This document shows, in pieces, positions 7,397 to 15,026 of a stretch of 18,146 bases of DNA (position 1 is its first letter; every line of letters starts with the position of its first letter). A model generated the notes under the pieces. The model was not told the DNA's origin. It made no database searches and saw nothing but the letters and a program-made list of their open reading frames with translations. This stretch comes from Anaerolineales bacterium. Lineage in GTDB: Bacteria > Chloroflexota > Anaerolineae > 4572-78 > J111. Both the position numbers and the translations under genes were made by a program. The stretch spans positions 1 through 18,146 of the forward strand of contig JAAUSP010000088.1 in the NCBI GenBank assembly GCA_012032575.1, read 5' to 3'.

Positions 7397-8149
7397 TTGA
7401 AACTACAAAATCGGGTGGCTATTGTTACCGGCGGTGCGCAGGGAATCGGCCAGGCGATTGCTCAGGGTTTGGCCCGCGAAGGCGCAGCGGTGGTAATCGC
7501 CGATCTTAAAGAGGATAAAGCGGCGGCTACGGCGGCCAGTATTATCGAGGCGGGCGGACGGGCGCTGGCCGTGAAGGTCAATGTATTGAACCTGGCCGAT
7601 TTGCAGGCAATGGTTGACCAAACGCTGGCCCATTTCGGCCAGGTTGATATTCTGGTCAACAACGCCGGGATGCTCATTGTCAAACCCTTTCTGGAAATGA
7701 GCGAAGCCGACTGGGATTTGCAGATGGGCGTCAATTTAAAATCGGCCTTTTTTGCCACCCAGCGAGTGGCCGAGGCCATGATTCGGGCCGGGCGAGGGGG
7801 GCGGATTGTCAATGTCGCCTCGACCTCCTCGTTTACCGCTTCGACCATTCCCACCGTGCCCTACGATATTTCCAAGGCCGGGGTGCTGATGCTGACCAAG
7901 TCGAGCGCGGTCCAACTGGCCAGGCACGGGATCAATGTCAACGCCATCGCCCCTGGCACTATTGACACCGAACTGGCTCGCGGTGCACTGGAACCGGAGA
8001 AACTGGTGAAATTCGGTCAGGTCCGCATCCCTATCGGCCGCCTGGGCCAGCCCGAAGATTTGGTCGGAGCGGTCGTTTTCCTCTGCTCCGACGACTCGCA
8101 GTACGTTTTGGGTCACACCCTGGTGGTAGACGGCGGCTGGCTAGCATAA
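7397..8149 (+). CDS. Short-chain dehydrogenase/reductase (second SDR, TTG start)
   Basis: A 250-residue classical SDR. The start is TTG 7397: an AAAGGA lies seven nt upstream, the first residues read MKLQNRVAIVTGGAQGIG as expected, and the only nearby ATG (7390) is out of frame and stops after three codons. Cofactor motif TGGAQGIG at 11-18, D36 ending beta-2 (favours NAD), NNAG, the serine region VASTSSF, and Y156-x3-K160 in VPYDISK are all present. The C-terminus GHTLVVDGGWLA is typical. It is preceded by a terminator and a hairpin repeat, so it probably has its own transcription start or is expressed through partial read-through. It resembles the SDR at 4005; the substrate is unknown. Confidence 0.93.
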   Translation: MKLQNRVAIVTGGAQGIGQAIAQGLAREGAAVVIADLKEDKAAATAASIIEAGGRALAVKVNVLNLADLQAMVDQTLAHFGQVDILVNNAGMLIVKPFLEMSEADWDLQMGVNLKSAFFATQRVAEAMIRAGRGGRIVNVASTSSFTASTIPTVPYDISKAGVLMLTKSSAVQLARHGINVNAIAPGTIDTELARGALEPEKLVKFGQVRIPIGRLGQPEDLVGAVVFLCSDDSQYVLGHTLVVDGGWLA

Positions 8150-8151
8150 GT

Positions 8152-8220
8152 AATTGTGAATTGTGAATTGCCAATTGTGAATGGTTAATGATCTTCATTA
8201 GCAATTCACAATTCACAATT
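8152..8220. repeat. Perfect 19-bp inverted repeat of the 7-mer ATTGTGA
   Basis: Arm 8152-8170 (tandem attgtga) and arm 8202-8220 are exact reverse complements; extra half-copies lie inside the loop (ccaattgtgaatgg) and after the right arm (attcacaattc). It begins two nucleotides after the SDR stop codon. In RNA it would be a long AU-rich hairpin with no T-run. Confidence 0.75.
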
Positions 8221-8237
8221 CTATATTCACAATTCTA

Positions 8238-8269
8238 TTGATACCGCTCGGCTCAAACCCTGATACAAT
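8238..8269 (+). promoter_or_regulatory. Weak promoter candidate upstream of the oxoacid dehydrogenase genes
   Basis: TTGATA (8238-8243) and TACAAT (8264-8269) are 20 nt apart, longer than ideal; GATACA (8262-8267) at 18 nt is an alternative. The context around the second hexamer (gatacaatctgccc) resembles that at 1354-1368 (ggtacaatccggcc), which is the main reason to list it. Confidence 0.3.
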
Positions 8270-8357
8270 CTGCCCTTGCCAGCCCCTTAAAAGTTGATTA
8301 AGATAACGCTACTTGCAAGACGAGAGATCAAGTAAGATTTTTTGATTGAGGATAATC

Positions 8358-8403
8358 TTGCGGGTTGCGTCTTGCGTAAGAAAACGGAAGACGCAACCCG
8401 CAA
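8358..8403. repeat. Perfect 16-bp inverted repeat in the E1alpha leader
   Basis: ttgcgggttgcgtctt (8358-8373) and aagacgcaacccgcaa (8388-8403) are exact reverse complements around a 14-nt loop. The hairpin lies about 40 nt before the E1alpha start and 25 nt before its GGAGG, so it would fold in the 5' leader. No T-run follows, and it does not cover the ribosome site. Neighbouring cttgcg copies suggest a decayed 7-mer repeat. Confidence 0.7.
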
Positions 8404-8444
8404 CACGAATCAGAACAAAACCCTCTCTGGAGGATAACCTGCGT

Positions 8445-9540
8445 ATGGTCCAAACAATCGAACCCCGTCAGCCTTATGCTTTTACCGTGGATGACCCGCC
8501 CGAACCGTTTCAACTGCTCGATCAGGCCGGCAACCTGCTGGCCGACACCCCACCCCTCAGCGACGAAGCGACGCTCAAGGGGCTGCGGGCTATCCTGTTG
8601 GGCCGCCGCTTCGACGAGTTGTGCATCAACTTGCAGCGGCGCGGCCTGATGGTCACATTTGCCCCCGGCATTGGTCAGGAAGCCTGTACCGTGGGCAGCG
8701 TCATGGCCCTCGACAGCAGCCGGGATTGGTTTGTGCCCCAATACCGCGAGGCGGCCGGTCAACTGCTGCACGGCTCGCCCCTGGTGACCAATTTTTATGG
8801 CACATGGGCAGCCCACTCGGCTTTTACATTTCGGAAGGCGTGCGCATGCTCCCCTTCCAGGCCGGGGTGGCCGGCCAGATTTCTCACGCGGTGGGCCTGG
8901 CCTGGGGGGCGAAGCTGCAAGGCAAAACGGATGTGGCGGTGGTTCACTTCGGTGAGGGCGCGACCTCGCAGGGCGATTTCTACGAACCGCTGAATCTGGC
9001 CGGGGTGGTCAAAGCGCCGGTCATTTTCTTTTGCCAAAACAACAACTGGGCCATCTCGACTCCGCGCCAGCTTCAAACCGCCGCCCAAACGATTGCCCAA
9101 AAGGGGTGGCAGCCGGCGTCCCCGGCATTCAGGTGGACGGCAACGACCTGTTTGCCGTGTACAGCGCCACCTGTCACGCGGTCGAGCGGGCCAGGCGCGG
9201 CGACGGCCCCACCCTCATCGAAGGCGTCACCTATCGCCTGGGCATCCACACCACCGCCGACGACTCCTCGCGCTACGAGCCGCCCGAATTCAAGGAGCAG
9301 TGGCGCGATAAAGACCCGGTGCTGCGCTTGCAGCGTTACCTCGAACGGCGCGGCAAGTGGAACGAGGCGGTCGCCGAGGCGATGGAGGCCGACATCAAGG
9401 CTCAACTGGATGCCGCCTGGGCCGAAGCCCAGCGCGTGCCGGCCTCGCAAACGGCGGAAAGCCTGACCCACGTCTTCGCCGAGATGACTCCCCGCCTGCG
9501 CCGCCAGCACGACGAATTGAAAGGGGACGCTCATGCCTGA
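8445..9540 (+). CDS. 2-oxoacid dehydrogenase E1 component, alpha subunit (two frameshifts)
   Basis: The thiamine-diphosphate-binding half of E1, which decarboxylates a 2-oxo acid (pyruvate or branched-chain type). ATG 8445 follows GGAGG at 8429-8433. The coding frame shifts twice. One G restored to the run 8806-8808 gives YGTWGSPLGFYISEGV; one restored to 9103-9106 gives AAGVPGIQVDGND. The corrected protein is about 365 residues, normal for the family, and ends at TGA 9538-9540, overlapping the beta-subunit start by 8 nt. The ThDP motif runs from G170 in GEGATSQGDFYEPLN to NN199-200; it has GEG where GDG is commoner. FAPGIGQEA and FVPQYREA in the N-terminal half are standard. The order alpha, beta, E2 favours a branched-chain/acetoin-type complex, but substrate cannot be fixed by sequence. 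Confidence 0.9.
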
Positions 9541-10516
9541 GATGACCATTGTGGAAACCATCCGCGACACCCTGCGCTACGAAATGGAGCGCGACCCGCG
9601 GGTGATGCTGCTGGGCGAGGATGTCGGCAAAACCGGCGGCGTTTTCCGCGCCACCGACGGCCTGTACGAGCAGTTTGGCCGGGATCGGGTGATGGACATG
9701 CCCCTGGCCGAAAGCGCCATCATCGGCTCTGCCGTGGGCCTGGCGATTTCCGGGCTGGTCCCGGTGGCCGAAATTCAATTTATGGGCTTTACCCACAACG
9801 CCTTTAACCAGATTGTCGAGCAACTGGCCCGCATGCGCTACCGCTCCTGGGGCAGCCTGCACGTGCCGGTCACCATCCGCACGCCCTACGGCGGCGGGGT
9901 ACGTGCCCCGGAAATGCACTCCGACTCCTCGGTGGCTTACTTTGCCCACTGCCCCGGCCTCAAGCTGGTTGCTCCCGCCACCCCCGCCGACGCCAAAGGA
10001 CTGCTCCTGTCGGCCATCCGCGACCCCGACCCGGTGATGTTTCTGGAACCGCTGCGCGGCTACCGTCTTATCCGGGGTGACGTGCCGGACGGCGATTATA
10101 CTGTGCCGCTGGGCCGGGCCAGAGTGGCCAGGGAAGGTACGGACTGCACCGTTATCGCCTGGAGCGCGGCAGTGGAAGTCGCCAGACAAGCGGCGGAGGA
10201 TGCCGCCGCCCAGGGCGTGTCGGTGGAAGTGGTTGACCTGCGCACTCTGGTGCCGCTCGATATGGACACGCTGCGGGCCTCGGTGATGAAAACGGGCCGG
10301 GTGGTGGTAATTGATGAAGCCCCCTTCACCGGCAGCTTTGCCGCCGAGGTGCTGACCTCGCTGACCGAGGACGAGGATATTTTCTTTTCGCTCAAATATC
10401 CGGTGGCGCGGGTCTGCGGGCCGGACACACCCTACCCGGTGCAGATGCTGGAAGAAGACTACCTGATTAATCGCCAGCGGGTGCTCAAAGCCATCCTGAA
10501 AAGCGTCGAGAACTGA
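9533..10516 (+). CDS. 2-oxoacid dehydrogenase E1 component, beta subunit
   Basis: An intact 327-residue beta subunit forming the alpha2beta2 E1 with the product of the gene before it. ATG 9533 is preceded by AAGGGGA and overlaps the corrected alpha stop. Recognisable features are LLGEDVGKTGGVFRATDGL, E60 in MPLAESAI (the glutamate that activates ThDP in this family), EIQFMGFTHNAFNQI, H129 in EMHSDSSVAYFAHCPGLKLV, and the C-terminal transketolase domain from about residue 205 (CTVIAWSAAV, VEVVDLRTLVPLD). It is one of the few genes of this complex with no frame damage. Pyruvate versus branched-chain substrate remains open; the nearby aminotransferase and mutase make a branched-chain acyl-CoA product attractive. 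Confidence 0.95.
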   Translation: MPEMTIVETIRDTLRYEMERDPRVMLLGEDVGKTGGVFRATDGLYEQFGRDRVMDMPLAESAIIGSAVGLAISGLVPVAEIQFMGFTHNAFNQIVEQLARMRYRSWGSLHVPVTIRTPYGGGVRAPEMHSDSSVAYFAHCPGLKLVAPATPADAKGLLLSAIRDPDPVMFLEPLRGYRLIRGDVPDGDYTVPLGRARVAREGTDCTVIAWSAAVEVARQAAEDAAAQGVSVEVVDLRTLVPLDMDTLRASVMKTGRVVVIDEAPFTGSFAAEVLTSLTEDEDIFFSLKYPVARVCGPDTPYPVQMLEEDYLINRQRVLKAILKSVEN

Positions 10517-10546
10517 TCTGGTCTAAAAACTCTCCTGGGTAATTAT

Positions 10547-11820
10547 ATGTCACGATTTGAATTCAAAATGCCCGATGTCGGCGAGGGTTTGGCCGATGTG
10601 GAAGTGGTGGCCTGGTTTGTCAAAATTGGCGACCGGGTCGAGGAAAACCAGCCCATCGCCGATGTCGAAACCGACAAAGCCATTGTGACCATGCCCGCTC
10701 CGGCCACCGGTCAGGTGATCGAACTGGCCGCCAAAGTAGGCGAGCGAGTCAAAGTTGGCGCGTTCTTGCTGGCGATTGAGACGGGCGACGGAGAGGCGGA
10801 GACGCGAGGAGGCGAGGAGACGAAGCAAAGTGAAGCCGAATCCTCCCAACCTCCCAACCTCCCAACCTCCAACCTTCCAACCTTCCAACCTTCCAACCTT
10901 CAACCTTCCAACCTTCCAACCCTCCTCGCTTCGCCGGTGGCCCGCAAGCTGGCCCACGATTTGGGCGTTAAGCTGGAAGAAGTCGCCGGGACCGGCCGCG
11001 CGGACGGATCAACGTCGAGGATGTGCAGCGTCACGCCGATGGACTGCAAGCCGCGAAAATGCCGGTTGCACAGCCAGACCTGACAGGTTTATCAAACCTG
11101 CCAGGTCTACCTACCACCGAAGATGAACGCATCCCGGTGCGTGGGTTGCGCCGCCGTATCGCCGAAGCTTTGACCGAAACCGCGCGAGATGTCCCGCATG
11201 TGGCCGGCTTCCACGAATTCGACGCCGATGCCCTGGTCAAAGAGCGGGCCTATTTGCAGCGTCACGCCGAAGCCGTCGGGGTCCGGCTGACCTATTTGCC
11301 GTTTGTCATCAAAGCCTGCGTCGAAGCCCTGAAACAGCACCCCTATCTCAACGCCTCTTACGCCGATGGAGCTGATCCTGTCATTGTGTTCAAAAAGAGC
11401 TATAATATTGGGATTGCCACCGCCACCGACGAGGGGCTGGTGGTGCCGGTACTGCATCACGCCGACCAATTCGACCTGTTCGAGCTGGCTCGCCGGGCTG
11501 ATGAGTTGGTTACGGCGGCGCGCGAGCGGCGGGCTACGCCGAAGGATATGCAAAACGGCACCTTTTCCATTACCAATGTCGGCCAGATGGGCGGCTGGTT
11601 TGGCACCTCCATCCTGCGCGCCCCCGAAGCGGCGATCCTGGGCATCGGCAAAATTGAGGACAGGGCTGTGGTTCGCCAGGGCCAGATTGTCGCCCGGCCC
11701 ATTTTGCCCATCGCCCTGACTTTCGACCACCGGGTGATTGACGGCCAGCAGGCCCTGGCCTTTATCCAAACCCTGCGGCGCTACCTGGAAGAAGACCCGC
11801 GCAGCCTGTCACCGAGATAG
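10547..11820 (+). CDS. 2-oxoacid dehydrogenase E2 component, lipoyl acyltransferase (one frameshift, repeat-derived linkers)
   Basis: The core enzyme that moves the acyl group from E1 to CoA. One lipoyl domain (1-80) carries K44 in VETDKAIVTMPAPATG. A linker rich in N, L, P, T, Q and S follows, encoded by an 8-bp tandem repeat. The E1/E3-binding domain is ASPVARKLAHDLGV. The frame then breaks; one C restored at 10996-10997 gives the textbook GTGPRGRINVEDVQ. A second linker (QPDLTGLSNLPGLPT) is encoded by a palindrome. The catalytic domain starts near RIPVRGLRRRIAEAL and ends with the acyltransferase motif DHRVIDG (about H395/D399). Corrected length is about 424 residues, usual for one-lipoyl E2. 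No good ribosome site precedes ATG 10547, which lies 31 nt after the beta stop. E3 is not in the window. Confidence 0.9.
10842..10925. repeat. 8-bp tandem repeat (CCTTCCAA type) inside the E2 gene
   Basis: About ten imperfect copies of cctcccaa/ccttccaa run head to tail and encode the first E2 linker with the eight-residue period NLPTFQPS. A purine-rich repetitive stretch (gcgagga-like, 10795-10826) comes just before it. The octamer matches the hairpin arms in the spacer at 1081-1133. An 8-bp unit is not a multiple of three, so gain or loss of one copy would shift the frame. Confidence 0.8.
11076..11108. repeat. 15-bp palindrome encoding the second E2 linker
   Basis: agacctgacaggttt (11076-11090) and aaacctgccaggtct (11094-11108) are reverse complements with one mismatch and a three-base loop. 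In frame it codes for the linker between the binding domain and the catalytic domain. Such acctgacaggt palindromes look like intergenic elements; here one is part of a protein. Confidence 0.75.
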
Positions 11821-11873
11821 AAGAGGTCCACAGATGAACGCAGATGGACACGGATGAAGAAATAAGAAATAAG

Positions 11874-12019
11874 ACAGGACTTACGCGGTCATGTCATTTC
11901 GAGCGACGAAGGAGCGAGAAATCTCTCACTCTGCTCTTGCAAGACGAGATATTAGGGATTTCTCCCTGCGCTCCGCTCCGGTCGAAATGACATGCTTAGG
12001 CTCACTGAGTAAGTCCTGT
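11874..12019. repeat. Nested palindromic element between E2 and mutase (REP/MITE-like)
   Basis: Outer arms acaggacttac (11874-11884) and gtaagtcctgt (12009-12019) are perfect. Inside, catgtcatttcga (11890-11902) and tcgaaatgacatg (11982-11994) are perfect 13-bp arms, followed inwards by gagcgagaaatct facing agggatttctccctgcgctc. The inner element has a second copy at 15027-15125. The region 11821-11873 also contains cagatgaacgcagatgg-like short repeats. No transposase is present. Confidence 0.75.
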
Positions 12020-12086
12020 AAGAAAAAAATCTTCTGTGGAAATCTAAGTGCTACGCAGTCTGTGACAGGTAAAATGAGCAAAAATT

Positions 12087-13747
12087 ATGTCAGATGTAGA
12101 TGTAACCAATAAAAGCGACTGGGAAGCAAAAATTTTAGCTCCTGGTTTGGAGATTGAGCCGGAACGAAAGACCAATTTTGCCACCATCTCCGGTTTGCCG
12201 CTGGAGCGAGTTTATACCCCGGACGACGGGGTGGCAGAGGAGGCCGGCCTGGGCTATCCCGGCGCTTATCCGTTTACCCGAGGCGTCAGCCCGACCATGT
12301 ACCGCAGCAACTTTTGGGTGATGGGTATGTATTCCGGCTACGGCTCGGCGGAAGAGGCCAATCAGCGCTACCGGGCGCTGCTGGAACGGGGCCAGACCGG
12401 ATTCTCCATCGCTCTGGATTTGCCAACCCAATGCGGCTACGATGCCGACCATCCCCTGGCGCCGGCGAGGTGGGCAAGGTGGGGGTGCATATCGGCTCGC
12501 TGGCCGACATCGAGCGCCTGTTCGACGGTATCCCGCTGGAAAAAGTCCGCCAGATTCGCACCACGGCCAACTCCATCGGCCCGATCATCGCCGCGATGTA
12601 TATTGCTGCTTTCGAGAAGCAGGGTGTCAATCTGGCGAACACCCGCATGTTCATTCAAAACGATGTGCTCAAGGAGTACATTGCGCGCGGAACCTATATT
12701 TTCCCGCCCAAAGCCGGGGTCAAGCTGTCGGCGGACGTGATTGAATATTGTGCCCGTCACCTGCCCGGCTGGACACCGCTGGCAATGAGCGGCTATCACA
12801 TCCGGGACAGCGGCAGCACGGCGGCTCAGGAGTTGGCTTTTACCTTTGCCAATGGTCTGGCTTATGTAGATGATGCTCTGGGGCGCGGCCTGGATATTGA
12901 CACCTTTGCCCCGATGCTCTGGACGTTTCTTTCGGCCGGGATTGACTTTTTGGAAGAAGTGGCCAAATTCCGGGCGGCCCGGCGTATTTGGGCCAGATTG
13001 ATGCGCGAAAAATACGGGGCGCAAAACCCCGAAGCGATGAAGTTAAAGATTTTTGCCTACACCCTCGGCGGCAATCTGGTGGCTCAGCAGCCGTTGAACA
13101 ATATCGCCCGCGTAGCCGTCGAGACGCTGGCGGCGGTGTTGGGCGGCGTCCAAACCATCGCCACCTCTTCCTATGATGAAGCCTACTCCATCCCCACCGA
13201 AGACGCGGCTACGGTGGCCCTGCGCACCCAGCAGATTGTGGCGCATGAGGCCGGCGTGACCGGCACCGTGGACGCGCTGGGCGGGTCGTATGCCATTGAA
13301 CGTCTGACTGATACACTGGAGCAGGAAGTGCAGCATTATCTGGACAAAATCGAGGCGTTGGGCGGGGCGGTGCAGTGTATTGACAATGGCTTTTATCACC
13401 GCGAGCTGGCCGAGGCAGCCTATCAATTCCAGCGCCAGATTGAAACCAATGAGCGGATTCTGGTCGGTTTGAACGCTTTTCAGAGCCAAGCCGAAGAGAA
13501 AATCCCTGTTTTCAAAGGCAATCCCGAAATGGAACAGCGCCAGATCGAGCGGCTGCAGGCCCTTCGCCAGCAGCGCGACAACGCCCGGGTCGAAAAAAGT
13601 CTGGCCGATTTAGTCACGGTGGCACAAGCTGCCGAAAATTTGATGCCTGCCCTGATCGAAAGCGTCAAAACCTATGCCACCCTCGGCGAAATTTGTGAAG
13701 CGCTGCGGGGAGTGTATGGAACTTATAAACCAAGTCAGGTGATTTAG
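12087..13747 (+). CDS. Acyl-CoA mutase large subunit (methylmalonyl-CoA mutase family), one frameshift
   Basis: The substrate-binding TIM barrel of a B12-dependent acyl-CoA mutase. One C restored at 12462-12463 joins the halves (DHPLAPGEVGKVGVHIGS), giving about 553 residues; there is no C-terminal cobalamin domain, so a separate small subunit is needed and none is in the window. Family landmarks are PFTRGVSPTMY, TGFSIALDLPTQCGYDADHP, QNDVLKEYIARGTYIFPP, SGYHIRDSG and KFRAARRIWA. Compared with methylmalonyl-CoA mutase, counterparts of Y89 (Y82), R207 (R201) and Y243/H244 (Y237/H238) are kept. Those of R82, T85, R87, R283, H328 and Q330 appear as N75, V78, G80, M277, F323 and Y325. The substrate is therefore uncertain: methylmalonyl-CoA, isobutyryl-CoA or another branched acyl-CoA. 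ATG 12087 has no clear ribosome site. Confidence 0.88.
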
Positions 13748-13749
13748 TT

Positions 13750-13801
13750 ACGTGATACGTGATACGTGATAATTTTACGTATCACGCATCACGTATCACG
13801 C
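13750..13801. repeat. Inverted repeat of the 7-mer ACGTGAT
   Basis: Three tandem acgtgat units (13750-13770) face three atcacgt/atcacgc units (13781-13801), pairing at 19 of 21 positions around a ten-base loop; a further gcatcacg follows. It starts two nucleotides after the mutase stop and ends 16 nt before the thiolase start, filling the whole spacer. Confidence 0.75.
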
Positions 13802-13817
13802 ATCACGAGTCAATCCT

Positions 13818-14978
13818 ATGTCTCACGCCGTCATCATTTCAGCCGTACGCACGCCGCTTGGCAAACGCAACGGCTTGCTCAAAGATACCCATCCCACCGA
13901 ATTGGCCGCTGCCGTGCTGAACGAGGTCGTTCGCCAGGCCGGAGTTGACGCAGGCCAGGTGGACGACATCATCATGGGCTGTGTCTCGATGGTGGGCGAT
14001 CAGGCGCTCAACATTGGGCGCAACTCGGCTTTGCTGGCCGGCTTTCCGTCCGAAGTGCCGGCGGTGACCATTGACCGGCAGTGTGGCTCCAGCCAGCAGG
14101 CGGTCCATTTTGCCGCCAGCCTGATCGAGAGCGGCGCAGCGGAGATTGTCATTGCCGCCGGGGTGGAGAGCATGACCCGCGTGCCGATGGGCAGCACCCG
14201 CGCCAATGGCCCCGGCGAACCCTTCACCGCCGCACTCAAGACCCGTTACCCAATAGTCCAAATGGGCCTGTCGGCGGAGATGATTGCCGAGAAGTGGCAG
14301 TTTTCTCGGGAACTATTGGACGAGTACAGCTTCCGTAGCCATTCTCTGGCCGCTCAGGCGATGACCGAGGGCCACTTCCGGCGCGAAATTGTGCCGCTCG
14401 AGGTGACGGTTGACGGGGAGACCCGGCGTATGGACAGTGATGAAGGGGTGCGGCCTGACACCAGCCTGGAAAAATTGGGCACCCTCAAAACCCCTTTTAA
14501 AGAGGGTGGGGTGATTACCGCCGGCAACGCCAGCCAGATTTCCGATGGCGCGGCGGCTCTGCTGCTAATGTCGGAAGCGAAGGCAGCGGAGTTGGGTCTG
14601 ACTCCCCGCGCCCGGATTGTGGCGCAGGTAGCGGTGGGAGATGACCCGGTGCTGGCCTTAACCGCGCCGATTCCGGCCACGCGCAAGATTCTGGCGAAGG
14701 CCGGGCTGACCCTGGACGAGATGGACCTGATCGAGATCAACGAAGCGTTTGCCTCGGTGGTGCTGGCCTGGGCCAATGAGATTCAACCCGATATGGCGCG
14801 GGTCAATGTGAATGGCGGCGCGATTGCCCTCGGTCACCCTCTCGGCGCGAGTGGGGCGCGGCTGATGACCACGCTCCTGCACGAGTTGGAACGCCGCCAG
14901 GGCCGCTACGGCCTGCAAACTATGTGCTGTTTCGGTGGCCTGGGTGTGGCGACAGTAATTGAAAGAGTCGCAGGATAG
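13818..14978 (+). CDS. Acetyl-CoA acetyltransferase / 3-ketoacyl-CoA thiolase
   Basis: A 386-residue thiolase of normal length with an intact frame. It would cleave a 3-ketoacyl-CoA with CoA, or run in reverse. The nucleophile is C89 in DRQCGSSQQA and the general base H340 in GGAIALGHPLGASGAR. The second cysteine C370 is in TMCCFGGLGVATVIE. In most thiolases this region is CxG; here it reads C-C-F, so the glycine that usually helps form the oxyanion hole appears to be replaced by F372. GVESMTRVPMGS is the standard loop sequence. The start ATG 13818 lies just after a hairpin repeat with only a weak GAG-type ribosome site. It is first of three CoA-thioester genes (thiolase, CoA-transferase, thiolase) and follows the mutase, consistent with chain cleavage after rearrangement. 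Confidence 0.94.
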   Translation: MSHAVIISAVRTPLGKRNGLLKDTHPTELAAAVLNEVVRQAGVDAGQVDDIIMGCVSMVGDQALNIGRNSALLAGFPSEVPAVTIDRQCGSSQQAVHFAASLIESGAAEIVIAAGVESMTRVPMGSTRANGPGEPFTAALKTRYPIVQMGLSAEMIAEKWQFSRELLDEYSFRSHSLAAQAMTEGHFRREIVPLEVTVDGETRRMDSDEGVRPDTSLEKLGTLKTPFKEGGVITAGNASQISDGAAALLLMSEAKAAELGLTPRARIVAQVAVGDDPVLALTAPIPATRKILAKAGLTLDEMDLIEINEAFASVVLAWANEIQPDMARVNVNGGAIALGHPLGASGARLMTTLLHELERRQGRYGLQTMCCFGGLGVATVIERVAG

Positions 14979-15026
14979 CAGAGTCGCAGGTAGCAAAGCA
15001 GTTTGGTTTTTGGTGACTACTCGGCT

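Noticed and set aside
8358..8403. Riboswitch (for example cobalamin or ThDP) in the E1alpha leader
   Set aside because: Only a simple perfect hairpin is visible; no B12-box or THI-box conserved sequence was found there or before the mutase.
9093..9311. Arg/His-rich small protein within E1alpha
   Set aside because: It is a shifted reading of E1alpha; the correct frame gives the conserved GDGPTLIEGVTYR motif.
11891..12112. Plus-strand open frame of 73 codons before the mutase
   Set aside because: It is translated palindromic repeat DNA (tgtcatttcgag family), overlaps the mutase start, and has no protein character.
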